The position numbers were made by a program, and so were the translations under genes. Source: Acetobacterium malicum subsp. dehalogenans DSM 11527 (GTDB lineage: Bacteria; Bacillota; Clostridia; Eubacteriales; Eubacteriaceae). From it: a stretch of DNA of 50,029 nt. A model generated the notes under the pieces. The model did not search any database. It was not told where the DNA came from and saw only the letters and a program-made list of their open reading frames with translations. The stretch is from assembly GCF_000472665.1 (NCBI RefSeq), contig NZ_AXAC01000036.1:1-50029 (forward strand), in the 5' to 3' direction. Of this stretch, positions 42,331 through 50,029 are shown one piece after another (within the stretch, counting starts at the first letter, position 1; every line of letters starts with the position of its first letter).

Positions 42331-44478
42331 ATGAACTTAAAAATTGCATTAGTTGGAAATCCCAACTGTGGTAAAACAACCATGTTCAATGCGCTCACTG
42401 GCAGTTCCCAGTATGTGGGCAACTGGCCGGGGGTCACAGTTGAAAAGAAATCCGGCAAACTGAAAGGACACAGCGATGTTGAAATCATCGATTTGCCTGG
42501 TATTTATTCCCTGTCTCCCTATACTCTGGAGGAAGTGGTCTCCAGAAACTATTTGCTAAACGAAAAACCCGATGTCATGATTAATATCGTTGATAGCAGT
42601 AATATTGAAAGAAACCTCTATCTAACCACTCAATTGCTGGAAACGGGTATTCCCATGATTCTGGCCTTGAATATGACCGACATTGTCAAAAAGCGTGGCG
42701 ATATCATCAATATCAAAGCCCTTTCCAAGCGGCTGGGTTGCGAAGTGATGGAAACCTCCGCCGTCAAAAGCGAAGGCTGTGCTGAACTGGCCGAGAAAGC
42801 CATTGCTCTTGGCAAAAGCAGGCAGAAGCCAAAACCACTGCTGATTTTTTCAAATGACATCACAGAAACCCTTAGTAAAATCGAATCAATCATTAAGGCC
42901 AAAAGCACCACCGAACATCCGGATTTTTATGCCATCAAACTTTTCGAACGCGATGAAAAAGCCATCGAACAGCTCAAACTTTCAGATACGGTAATGGCCG
43001 AAATTACGGCCCTCACCGCATCATGTGAAGAAGCCATGGATGATGATAGCGAAAGCATCATTACTCATGAACGCTATCAGACCATCAGCCGAATCGTTTC
43101 AGATACGATCAAAAAGAAAGCCAGCACCGGTATGACTACCTCTGACAAAATCGACCGGGTCGTGACCAATCGCTTTCTGGCCTTACCCATTTTTGCCGGT
43201 ATTATGTTTTTGATGTATTTTGTCTCTGTTACCACGGTGGGCGCCTGGGTAACGGACTGGACCAATGACGTACTCTTTGGTGAAATTATTCCCCCGGCTG
43301 TGGAAGGGTTGCTTATTTCCTGGGGCACGGCAGAGTGGCTGAATTCGTTGATTCTTGATGGAATCATTGGCGGTGTTGGTGCGGTCCTCGGTTTTGTCCC
43401 GCAAATGTTTGTCCTTTTCCTCTTTCTTGCCATTCTTGAGGATTGCGGTTACATGGCCCGGGTTGCTTTTATCATGGACCGGGTCTTTCGAAAATTCGGT
43501 CTGTCCGGCAAGTCGTTCATACCATTGCTGATTGGGACCGGCTGTAGCGTTCCCGGAATTATGGCATCCCGAACCATTGAAAATGAACGGGACCGTAAGA
43601 TGACCATTATGACGACATCCTTTATTCCCTGTTCAGCCAAGTTGCCCGTTATTGCCCTGATTGCCGGCGCCTTATTCCCCGGATCAGTCTGGGTTGCACC
43701 TTCAGCCTACTTCATCGGGGTAGCGGCTATTATTGTCTCCGGTATCATTTTAAAGAAAACCCGGGGCTTTTCCGGTGACCCGGCGCCCTTTATTATGGAA
43801 CTACCCGCTTATCATGTCCCCGGTGCCAAAGGGGTTCTGATCCACATGTGGGAACGGGGCAAATCCTTTATCAAAAAAGCCGGGACCGTTATTTTTGTGG
43901 CCAGTATCACCATCTGGTTTTTATCGTCCTTTAACTTTGGGCTGGAAATGGTCGACACCAATGATTCGATCCTGGCCTCCCTTGGGATGATCATTGCACC
44001 GGTCTTTATTCCCCTGGGTTTTGGTACCTGGGAAGCGACCGTTGCTACCATAACTGGTCTCATTGCCAAGGAAACGGTCGTCAGTACCTTTGGGGTACTC
44101 TTTGGTTTTGCCGAAGTGGCCGAAGATGGTGCCGAACTGTGGCCCCAGCTACAAATGGCCTTTACCCAGATGGCTGCCTTCTCATTTCTGGTTTTTAATC
44201 TGCTCTGTGCCCCCTGCTTTGCCGCCATCGGCGCGATTCACCGGGAAATGGGCAGTGCCAAATGGACACTGATTGCCGTCGGTTATCAGACCGCTTTTGC
44301 CTATACGATCGCTCTGATCATTTATCAACTGGGGGTCTTCTTCACTGGCGGTGGCTTTGGTATCGGTACCGTTGCTGCGCTAATGATGATTGCTGTCCTG
44401 CTCTATCTGCTCTTTAGAAAGCCGGTCAGCCAAACAAAAGCCGGCCAAAAACAATTGACCCCGGTCAAAGAAATTTAA
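42331..44478 (+). CDS. feoB: Ferrous iron transporter FeoB
   Basis: A 715-residue GTPase-linked Fe2+ transporter. The N-terminal G domain has GNPNCGKTTMFNALTG, DLPGIYSL and NMTD, then a helical GDI domain. The membrane part has two Gate-like halves with the Cys motifs GTGCSVPGIMASRT and NLLCAPCFAAIGAI. An upstream in-frame ATG at the palindrome is unlikely; GAGGAG just before 42331 decides the start. No feoC follows. The operon is behind the shared MarR-type palindromes. Confidence 0.96.
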   Translation: MNLKIALVGNPNCGKTTMFNALTGSSQYVGNWPGVTVEKKSGKLKGHSDVEIIDLPGIYSLSPYTLEEVVSRNYLLNEKPDVMINIVDSSNIERNLYLTTQLLETGIPMILALNMTDIVKKRGDIINIKALSKRLGCEVMETSAVKSEGCAELAEKAIALGKSRQKPKPLLIFSNDITETLSKIESIIKAKSTTEHPDFYAIKLFERDEKAIEQLKLSDTVMAEITALTASCEEAMDDDSESIITHERYQTISRIVSDTIKKKASTGMTTSDKIDRVVTNRFLALPIFAGIMFLMYFVSVTTVGAWVTDWTNDVLFGEIIPPAVEGLLISWGTAEWLNSLILDGIIGGVGAVLGFVPQMFVLFLFLAILEDCGYMARVAFIMDRVFRKFGLSGKSFIPLLIGTGCSVPGIMASRTIENERDRKMTIMTTSFIPCSAKLPVIALIAGALFPGSVWVAPSAYFIGVAAIIVSGIILKKTRGFSGDPAPFIMELPAYHVPGAKGVLIHMWERGKSFIKKAGTVIFVASITIWFLSSFNFGLEMVDTNDSILASLGMIIAPVFIPLGFGTWEATVATITGLIAKETVVSTFGVLFGFAEVAEDGAELWPQLQMAFTQMAAFSFLVFNLLCAPCFAAIGAIHREMGSAKWTLIAVGYQTAFAYTIALIIYQLGVFFTGGGFGIGTVAALMMIAVLLYLLFRKPVSQTKAGQKQLTPVKEI

Positions 44479-44490
44479 CCCTTAACTATC

Positions 44491-44535
44491 AAAAGGCCAG
44501 ACGAAAATGATAATCCTTTTCGTCTGGCCTTTTTT
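44491..44535. terminator. Bidirectional terminator between feoB and pspA
   Basis: Two 17-base arms (44491-44507 and 44517-44533), perfectly paired around nine bases, with A and T tracts on either side. It serves both convergent operons. Confidence 0.93.
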
Positions 44536-44543
44536 ATTACTTA

Positions 44544-45221
44544 TTACAACCCCAACTCTTGTTTGAGTTTAGCTAATTCCTCATCAACCGAGGCATTTCC
44601 GCCGTCGCCGTACTTTTCTTCCAGCGCTTCAGCGGGGTCAATCGGCTCAATGTTCAGTTCTGCCATCGCATTGGCTTCGTCCAGCATCCGATCAGCCTTT
44701 TCTTCCATTCGGGTGAAGGCGTCCATGGCATCCTCGGTTTGATTAGCTGAGCTGCTGGCTTCATTGATGATTGCCTGGGTTTTGGCAATGGACACCTTGG
44801 ACTTGATCATAGTCCGGCGGGCCTGCAGAGTTTGGATATCGGCTGCCAGTTTGTCATGCATCTGTCGCATTTTCATGGCATTTTCATGAGCAGCGGCATA
44901 CACATCCATCAGTTCAGGATCCAGGTTTTCCAGCTCCTGTTTCTTTGCGAGAAAGGTCCGGGCATCTCCTTCATTCCCTGCCATCAGGGCTTTTTTGGCT
45001 AGCTCGGCATATTTTTCCACCTCGGCCTTGTTGTTGTCAACCAACCGTTTCGTGCGGGTTTCTTCGCCCATGATTTCGGCGGTGCTACGCTTCACTTCGG
45101 CCAGATCATCCAACAGATCAATTAAATACTGGTCGATCATGATCGCCGGATCTTCCATTTTGTCCAGCATATCGTTGATGTTAGCCCGAATGATATCACC
45201 GAATCGTTCTAAAATTGCCAT
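44544..45221 (-). CDS. pspA: PspA/IM30 (ESCRT-III-like) membrane stress protein
   Basis: A 225-residue, almost fully helical protein: AILERFGDIIRANINDMLDKMEDPAIMIDQYL opens the family's first amphipathic helix, followed by long charged coiled coils (about 25-150) and a short acidic end with KLKQELGL. PspA proteins assemble at the inner membrane surface and protect it during stress. It follows the TPM protein by 25 bases with AAGGAGG before the ATG, so the two are one operon. Confidence 0.93.
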   Translation of the reverse strand: MAILERFGDIIRANINDMLDKMEDPAIMIDQYLIDLLDDLAEVKRSTAEIMGEETRTKRLVDNNKAEVEKYAELAKKALMAGNEGDARTFLAKKQELENLDPELMDVYAAAHENAMKMRQMHDKLAADIQTLQARRTMIKSKVSIAKTQAIINEASSSANQTEDAMDAFTRMEEKADRMLDEANAMAELNIEPIDPAEALEEKYGDGGNASVDEELAKLKQELGL

Positions 45222-45246
45222 CTCTTTCCTCCTTTAATTTTACTAA

Positions 45247-46263
45247 CTAGTCTTTGTGCTGATCTGACGGGCTATCCTGATATTTCTTCGCCAGGTCTTC
45301 AATTTCCACATCGTCAAATTTTTCAAGCGGGGTATTCAGCATTTCTGCAGTCCGTTTAGCCTCGAGATTTTTCTGATTTTTGGCATGTCGCCACCAGACG
45401 AATAATAGAATTGCTAATATTACCACTGCAAAAACAATTCCAATGGTCGTCATCGCCGCGATCCATGGTGACTTGGTAACGGTCATGATCCGGTCAGCCG
45501 CATCCCGGAACGAGTTACTGAAGAACTCCTCATCCGTGAGGCTACTGTCGTAATAATTGCGGTCAATATAGTCAAGCAGAATATCAGCCGCTTCCGTATC
45601 AATGACCGTTTTGGCCTGAGTCCCAGCCACATAACGATCCATATAGAAATCATTATACTCATAAAATACAAAGAGCAGATGGGCTTCATCCGCAAACAAC
45701 TGATCATAAAGGGCATTTGCATAACTGTCCAACTCACTTTCGGTAGGGTTATGCGAACCATTGACATTATCGATGATTACCACATGGGGTTGGACCCCGG
45801 TTTTCTGATAAAAGTATTTTAGCCCTTCCTCCATTTTTGTCTGATTATTGATCCATCCCAACTCATCGGTATAATATTCAGTTTCGTTGACTGAGCCGGC
45901 CGGTAGCGGCTGCCGAGCCACTGATGATTTAGTGATTTCTGAAGAGCTTGTAAAAACCGATGCCACAAAGACACCAATAATCAACATAACAATTAGAACG
46001 ATCACTAAAATGATCATGACAGCCCCGCAACCACAACCCACCGGACCGCCACTGCCACTGCCACCGTAGTTGCTGCCGCCAGAACTCATTCTGGATCCGC
46101 TGCCAAAAAAACCGCCCCCGGAGCTGCTACCAAAGCTGCCAAATCCGCCACTACCGCCGCTTCTGTGACTGCTTCCAAAGCCGCCGCTGCGACCACCACT
46201 GCTACGGCTGCCGCCACTGGAGCCGCCACTGCTGCGACCACCTGAACCGCCACTTCTTCCCAT
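45247..46263 (-). CDS. TPM-domain-like membrane protein with Gly/Ser-rich N-terminus
   Basis: A 338-residue protein. The first 90 residues are Gly/Ser/Arg-rich. A membrane helix at about 95-120 (AVMIILVIVLIVMLIIGVF) follows, then a TPM-like extracytoplasmic domain (YTDELGWINNQTKMEEGLKYFYQKTG, HLLFVFYEYN, DILLDYIDRNY). A second helix at about 270-293 and a charged cytosolic tail end it. Gly-rich regions usually lie at the end of TPM proteins, but here the region is at the start. GGAGGGGG decides the ATG at 46263 over a TTG eleven codons upstream. It is probably a membrane partner of PspA. Confidence 0.8.
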   Translation of the reverse strand: MGRSGGSGGRSSGGSSGGSRSSGGRSGGFGSSHRSGGSGGFGSFGSSSGGGFFGSGSRMSSGGSNYGGSGSGGPVGCGCGAVMIILVIVLIVMLIIGVFVASVFTSSSEITKSSVARQPLPAGSVNETEYYTDELGWINNQTKMEEGLKYFYQKTGVQPHVVIIDNVNGSHNPTESELDSYANALYDQLFADEAHLLFVFYEYNDFYMDRYVAGTQAKTVIDTEAADILLDYIDRNYYDSSLTDEEFFSNSFRDAADRIMTVTKSPWIAAMTTIGIVFAVVILAILLFVWWRHAKNQKNLEAKRTAEMLNTPLEKFDDVEIEDLAKKYQDSPSDQHKD

Positions 46264-46423
46264 GATACCCCCTCCATTTGTTAGCGTGATATACAATTAC
46301 TATTTACCCCAAACAGCGCCATTCATTCATTATTGACTACTGCCAAAAAAGAAGCATAAACGATCATTTTCTGATAAAATAAACAGGTTACAAAACCAGT
46401 TTTACTTTAAGGAGAAAAAAACA

Positions 46424-46909
46424 ATGGCTAAACAAAAAGAAGTGAAAACCAATGCCATGCGCATTTTGGATAAATTAAAAATTGACTATACCCACCAAAG
46501 CTATGAGTGCAATGAATTTGTGGACGGGTTGCAGACCGCCGATCTGCTGAATCTACCTTATGAACAGGTCTATAAGACCCTGGTGACTGAAGGAAAAAGC
46601 AAAAATTATTTTGTTTTTGTGATCCCCATCGATAAGGAACTGGATATGAAAAAAGCCGCCAAAGCGGTTGGCGAAAAGGCGGTAGCGATGATTCATCTCA
46701 AAGACCTGACTCCGATCACCGGCTATGTCCGGGGCGGCTGCACCGCCATTGGTATGAAAAAACAGTTTAAAACCGTCATCAACGACACCGCCAAAGAGCT
46801 GGACACCATCTACATCAGCGGTGGGAAAATCGGGCTGCAGCTTCAATTACGACCCGATGATTTTTGCACCGCGGCCGCGGCTGTTTATGGGGATATCATA
46901 ACAGTCTGA
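46424..46909 (+). CDS. ybaK: Cys-tRNA(Pro) deacylase YbaK/EbsC
   Basis: A 161-residue editing protein. KTNAMRILDKLKIDY opens the family fold, KTLVTEGKSKNYFVFVIPIDKELDMKKAA carries the catalytic Lys region and GYVRGGCTAIGMKK the Gly-rich loop. It hydrolyses mischarged Cys-tRNA(Pro). AAGGAG stands before the ATG. Monocistronic. Confidence 0.94.
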   Translation: MAKQKEVKTNAMRILDKLKIDYTHQSYECNEFVDGLQTADLLNLPYEQVYKTLVTEGKSKNYFVFVIPIDKELDMKKAAKAVGEKAVAMIHLKDLTPITGYVRGGCTAIGMKKQFKTVINDTAKELDTIYISGGKIGLQLQLRPDDFCTAAAAVYGDIITV

Positions 46910-46990
46910 ATCGTAATCGCGTTTTGACTGACCTAGTTGCTTGCATCTGCTTAAGATTTTATAAACCAATCCGCAGTCGTTACTCCCAAA

Positions 46991-47740
46991 TCAAATTTTG
47001 CCAACTGGTGCCATATAAACGACAAACTCCTCATCGCCATCAACATTTAATAACAGGTCGGCACTTTGCTGATTGTAGGCAGCGATAGCACAGGTTCCTG
47101 CACCAATTGCTTCACAGGCCAAATAAAGGTTTTGACAGACATGCCCGGCATCCAACGCTATCACCTTGTACGAGGCCTCGGCATAGCGCCATTCCATCCG
47201 ATAGGGAATAGTTGTCCAGATAAAAGTAACCGCGCCGGAACCGGCAAATTGCTGATTGAGAGCTGCCTCAATCAGCCGGTCTTTGAGATGATCCGGGGTT
47301 GCTTCCAGGACCAATTTGTTCAGTGAGGGCAGATAGCGGTAAATCCCCGGTTCCAGACTATCGACATTGAACACCACCAGATAGGTTTCCAGGGCATGCC
47401 GGTTTCCCGCCGAGGGAACCGTTCGCAGGGCATTTTTCTGACGCCACTCACGAACCCCCTGGGTAGACCAGAGCAGGAATGACAACTCTTCCATCGACAA
47501 GGCCTGACGCGTAAATTTCCGTCGTGATTCCCGGTGCGAAATGGCAGATTTTAAGGACATTTCACCGATCGCAAAGGCGGCTGGTTCAAGCAAGGGTATT
47601 TTCCGGGCATCCGCCGGCGCTGGTTTTTCAATCGGTGGCGACGGCACCCCGATGTTCTGATCGGTGTTGCGAAAATTGGTTTCCTGACGAATATCATCTT
47701 TTAAGAAATATTTTAAGGTTCTTTTGTTTTCAGGTTTCAT
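46991..47740 (-). CDS. SagB/ThcOx-type nitroreductase-fold dehydrogenase
   Basis: A 249-residue FMN flavoprotein. SHRESRRKFTRQALSMEELSFLLWSTQGV is the nitroreductase FMN motif; TVPSAGNRHALETYLVVFNV and GHVCQNLYLACEAIGAGTCAIAAYN complete the SagB signature. SagB enzymes oxidise azolines in modified peptides, but stand-alone members are common and their role is unknown. No cyclodehydratase or precursor peptide gene is nearby, so a peptide-modification role is not supported. It lies in a small set of accessory minus-strand genes. Confidence 0.85.
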   Translation of the reverse strand: MKPENKRTLKYFLKDDIRQETNFRNTDQNIGVPSPPIEKPAPADARKIPLLEPAAFAIGEMSLKSAISHRESRRKFTRQALSMEELSFLLWSTQGVREWRQKNALRTVPSAGNRHALETYLVVFNVDSLEPGIYRYLPSLNKLVLEATPDHLKDRLIEAALNQQFAGSGAVTFIWTTIPYRMEWRYAEASYKVIALDAGHVCQNLYLACEAIGAGTCAIAAYNQQSADLLLNVDGDEEFVVYMAPVGKI

Positions 47741-47784
47741 ATATTTAGCCTGCCTTTCATTTTTTAGGGATAACTAGTCATTTT

Positions 47785-48117
47785 TCAAAAATATTTACCC
47801 ACAACAAAGGGATCGCCATCATCAACAACTTCCTGAATAATCACAATGGGATCAGATATGAGACCATATCTCTCATCTTCCGAGTATGTCACCGCAATTG
47901 TCGGATTATTACCAGCATAGGCGATCATACTTGCCATTGAATCCCATTTCGTACTCAAGAAAAAATGGGCATACTCATCTTGTTCAACAATTTTCAAAAA
48001 TGCCCCACAATTACCATCGATTGCCAGGGTATCCTTGACACCGGTCTCGTATTCATATATTTCAAAGGCATCCCACATTTTTAGGGGTACCATCCCGTGC
48101 CATGTTCTCGCTATCAT
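47785..48117 (-). CDS. Antibiotic biosynthesis monooxygenase-like (dimeric alpha/beta barrel) protein
   Basis: A 110-residue protein starting MIARTWHGMVPLKMWDAFEIYEY-like, with a strand-helix-strand pattern and the centre HFFLSTKWDSMASMIAYAG. This is typical of the ABM superfamily, whose members oxidise small aromatic compounds or are simple binders. GAGAGGAG directly before the ATG at 48117 makes this start better than a longer frame reaching 48204. Function unknown. Confidence 0.65.
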   Translation of the reverse strand: MIARTWHGMVPLKMWDAFEIYEYETGVKDTLAIDGNCGAFLKIVEQDEYAHFFLSTKWDSMASMIAYAGNNPTIAVTYSEDERYGLISDPIVIIQEVVDDGDPFVVGKYF

Positions 48118-48224
48118 TTTAAAACTCCTCTCTCTTTTTTTGAACCAGTATCGGGAGTTTACATTAAGTTGGTACTCGGCTCCCGCATAGTTTAAAATCA
48201 TCAAAGATTACAACGCCTAATCGG

Positions 48225-48680
48225 CTATCGGGTACCCCAGTTCTGCAGTTCGACGATGTTTCCTTCGGGATCGGTGGCATATACAATGGTTGCTACTACA
48301 TTATTGGGATAGTCGGCGACAATCTGCTCGCCAATCTGACCACCACCGGCAGCTTGTAACTTTTCGAGCACCGCCGCCACGTCGTCCACCTCAAAAGCGA
48401 TATGCCCAAAACCGGTCCGATTAATTTGCGGCAATCCGCCCTCAACCCAATCGTTATAGGAAAAAATTTCCAGGGTTGGCAGTTTATCTTCATAGCCGGG
48501 CAAACGGAGGTGTTCACCCCGTATATGCGTACCCCTGACCCCCGTCATCCGATCGATCCAGTCACCTTGCATGTCTCGTTCCGGCGGTACCGGCACACAT
48601 CCAAAAACCTCCTGATAAAACTGGGAGAGTTTTTTCCAGTCTTTGGCAATAATGTTGGTGTGGGTAAATTTAATCTTCAT
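48225..48680 (-). CDS. VOC-superfamily (glyoxalase/dioxygenase-like) protein
   Basis: A 151-residue protein with paired beta-alpha-beta units: IKFTHTNIIAKDWKKLSQFYQEVFGC and TGFGHIAFEVDDVAAVLEKLQAAGG, ending YATDPEGNIVELQNW with the metal Glu. It is probably a metal-dependent lyase, isomerase or dioxygenase acting on a small substrate. AAGAAGGAG precedes the ATG at 48680; a longer open frame upstream has no such site. Confidence 0.87.
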   Translation of the reverse strand: MKIKFTHTNIIAKDWKKLSQFYQEVFGCVPVPPERDMQGDWIDRMTGVRGTHIRGEHLRLPGYEDKLPTLEIFSYNDWVEGGLPQINRTGFGHIAFEVDDVAAVLEKLQAAGGGQIGEQIVADYPNNVVATIVYATDPEGNIVELQNWGTR

Positions 48681-48874
48681 GGTTCTCCTTCTTTGTTTTT
48701 GACTTATTTGACCGCTTCGAAAGTAGAGTATACAAGGAAGGTAATTTAGTGTTTCAAACAAGAGGTCACTGCACTATTTGAACCGCCCTTCTGAGTTTTC
48801 ATTCTGAGTTTTGCTTATGCGAGAAAATTTTTGTTTACCAGAAATTATCGATCCCTTCAGAACCTTTTAAATTA

Positions 48875-49540
48875 TTAAAAATCCAGCGTGCATGATTCAT
48901 AAACTTTTTTACCTAAAATTGTACGAGAAATAAGGTGATAATCCCTGCTAGGTCCCATTCTCTGCATTCCATTGATGCAACCCAATCTCTCTAAATTACT
49001 TAATGAGAATTCTATATTTTCACTAAGATCAAATTTTAGTTCTTCTTTTCCGCCATTAGAAATTCTAACTCCTGAAGGTAACTCTTTAGTTATAACGTTA
49101 TCGTTAAAATTTTCGAATGGTTGCTTATAAATAGTTAGAAGTATCTCTGCATCCTGAAGCGATAGCCTTCTTAACACATCAACGCATGCTATGTCTACAT
49201 TTGATTTGCTGTTTTCATAAGTTGCGTTTGCAAACAAGTTTGCCCACAATTTTCGCATAAATTCGTCATCTTCTAATGAAGCCTCTTCTAAAATAGAAAC
49301 TGAGACTCTTAATTCAATAGGGATTATTTTATACGGCAATCCTTTATCTTCGAATTCCTTAATTGTACTTTCTAACATATTGATTAAGTTCTTTTTTCTT
49401 CTGGCATCTACGTCAGTTTTCCACGTCCCAACCCAACTTTTCGCTAGTTCGTAAATACCAGTCTCTTTTGCAATATCCATAACATTGTTACCTGCTTTAA
49501 GCGCTTCAGTAGAAAATTCAATAATAACTTGCGGATCCAT
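48875..49540 (-). CDS. DUF4393 (Abi-alpha-like) protein
   Basis: A 221-residue mainly helical protein. The region SWVGTWKTDVDARRKKNLINMLE and the core IELRVSVSILEEASLEDDEFMRKLWANLFANAT are typical of DUF4393, a family annotated as Abi-alpha and associated with phage abortive infection in a few cases. The C-terminal third reads as a winged-helix-like domain (FSLSNLERLGCINGMQR). GGAGG lies ten bases before the ATG at 49540, while the TTG at 49558 overlaps that site. It is more AT-rich than its neighbours and stands next to a group II intron, so it is likely acquired. A defence role is inference. Confidence 0.72.
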   Translation of the reverse strand: MDPQVIIEFSTEALKAGNNVMDIAKETGIYELAKSWVGTWKTDVDARRKKNLINMLESTIKEFEDKGLPYKIIPIELRVSVSILEEASLEDDEFMRKLWANLFANATYENSKSNVDIACVDVLRRLSLQDAEILLTIYKQPFENFNDNVITKELPSGVRISNGGKEELKFDLSENIEFSLSNLERLGCINGMQRMGPSRDYHLISRTILGKKVYESCTLDF

Positions 49541-49748
49541 TTTTTTTATCGCCTCCAATTTTTTCGTAAATTATATCACAAAAAATAAAAGAAAGGACAT
49601 ATCAAAGTGGTTGTCAATAGAAATCTCTATTGGCACTATTTCAAGCTGTTCCCTTTTATTTCATCTCATCTCAAGTAGCTCTATACTCCGCAATATCTTC
49701 CTGTATTTCGTCGTTCCGAATGAAGCTTTCCTTCTAAATTTTCCGATC

Positions 49749-49793
49749 GAGTAGCTAGAAATCCGGGTAATTAGTCCGGATTTCTTTGCTCTC
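49749..49793 (-). ncRNA. Group II intron domain VI
   Basis: GAG-AGC and AGAAAUCCGG pair with CCGGAUUUCU, GCU and CUC. The A between GCU and CUC (plus 49752) is left unpaired, the expected branch point. Confidence 0.75.
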
Positions 49794-49796
49794 ACA

Positions 49797-49827
49797 GAAC
49801 CGTGCTTACGTTTGCCGTACACGGCTC
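49797..49827 (-). ncRNA. Group II intron domain V
   Basis: A 31-base hairpin beginning GAGCCGUG and ending CACGGUUC, with a GCAA-type loop and a small bulge on the 3' strand. It includes the catalytic AGC triad of domain V. Confidence 0.85.
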
Positions 49828-49845
49828 CTGAAATCTCTCACCGAA

Positions 49846-50028
49846 TTAATAATAATTCGACAGTAACCCAACTTTATATTGACATAAATCGATGAGTCCC
49901 AGATCTTCAAAGTACTGGTTTGGGAGTAACATATGGATGATATGGACATTTGAATTCTTCCATTTCGTCACGGCCATCTTTTCACCACTACCTTTGATTC
50001 CCTGTTTTCTCATTGCCTTATGCATGGC
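49846..50028 (-). CDS. ltrA: C-terminal end of a group II intron reverse transcriptase/maturase (partial)
   Basis: The last 60 residues are in frame to a TAA at 49848-49846. KWKNSNVHIIHMLLPNQYF and EDLGLIDLCQYKVG match the usual end of intron-encoded proteins (KWKNS...LPN.WF..LGL..L). Reverse transcriptase and maturase domains lie beyond the window edge, so activity cannot be judged. Confidence 0.85.
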   Translation of the reverse strand, partial: AMHKAMRKQGIKGSGEKMAVTKWKNSNVHIIHMLLPNQYFEDLGLIDLCQYKVGLLSNYY

Positions 50029-50029
50029 T

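Larger units (their letters stand above)
49746..50029 (-). mobile_element. 3' end of a group II intron (continues past the window)
   Basis: The minus strand holds, in order, the end of a reverse transcriptase/maturase gene, a domain V hairpin and a domain VI hairpin with bulged A, ending at CTACTCGAT. In the Lactococcus Ll.LtrB intron the branch-point A is likewise followed by a short CUUCAC to the 3' splice site. The predicted 3' junction is therefore plus-strand base 49746. The 5' part of the intron lies outside the window. Confidence 0.85.

Noticed and set aside
46991-47740. SagB-like gene as part of a thiazole/oxazole-modified peptide cluster
   Set aside because: No cyclodehydratase, precursor peptide or exporter is nearby; stand-alone SagB-type proteins are common.
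48780-48830. Short direct repeat TTCTGAGTTTT, 13 bases apart
   Set aside because: Only two copies of 11 bases in an AT-rich spacer; no link to a mobile element or regulator.
49661-49745. Minus-strand short frame called as a separate gene
   Set aside because: No start codon or ribosome site within it; it is kept only as a possible 3' exon of a gene split by the intron.

Overview
The window looks like chromosomal DNA of an acetogenic, strictly anaerobic Firmicute, most likely Acetobacterium or a close relative in the Eubacteriaceae. The main support is a complete six-gene Rnf complex in the order rnfC-D-G-E-A-B, with an RnfB carrying about six ferredoxin-type 4Fe-4S motifs. A tungsten/molybdenum-type aldehyde:ferredoxin oxidoreductase, a FeoA-FeoA-FeoB ferrous iron system, short-form HisG with HisZ, and strong Firmicute-style Shine-Dalgarno sites fit the same picture. 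The genus is inferred from gene content only. No rRNA, tRNA or CRISPR array was seen.

Layout. Bases 1-125 are the last codons of an IS110-like transposase. From 0.3 to 21.5 kb nearly everything is on the minus strand: a branched-chain amino acid type binding lipoprotein, cupin-nth, a class A PBP with a repetitive Pro/Thr tail, an RluA-type pseudouridine synthase, radC, the rnf operon (6.8-11.9 kb), a mutL-miaA-(PLP lyase)-DUF896-M18 aminopeptidase run, and marR-lon. From 21.7 to 28 kb come a cytoplasmic parvulin, a 55-residue Cys-rich membrane peptide, a YjfB-like peptide, a GntP permease, a small lipoprotein, a HAD phosphatase and a PAS/degenerate-GGDEF sensor. From 28.3 to 35.9 kb lies a complete plus-strand histidine operon, hisZGDCBHAFIE. 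From 36 to 41.5 kb are an ArsD-like protein, a stand-alone structured RNA unit, aor-moaD and gshAB. From 41.8 to 44.5 kb is feoA-feoA-feoB, then a TPM-domain/pspA envelope-stress pair, ybaK, a SagB-type oxidoreductase, an ABM-like and a VOC protein, and a DUF4393 (Abi-alpha-like) protein. The right edge is the 3' end of a group II intron (maturase tail, domain V, domain VI with a bulged branch-point A), in minus orientation.

How it works together. Rnf couples reduced ferredoxin to NAD and an ion gradient. AOR also works with ferredoxin, and the adjacent MoaD-like protein plausibly supplies the pterin cofactor. The clearest regulatory signal is a shared palindrome of the type TTAGTTARTGCTWACC. 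It lies just downstream of the -10 box of marR-lon and again, twice, downstream of the -10 box of feoAAB 20 kb away. This suggests that the MarR protein represses both itself with lon and ferrous iron uptake.

Several genes are best started inside the longest open frame because a Shine-Dalgarno site sits directly before an internal ATG. These are the M18 aminopeptidase, DUF896, marR, parvulin, gntP, hisZ, hisD, hisB, feoB, the TPM protein, VOC, ABM, ArsD-like and DUF4393 genes. Other items worth attention are an apparently leaderless mutL, an RluA-family gene whose homologous N-terminus has no ordinary start codon, and two candidate structured RNAs that I could not assign to a known family.
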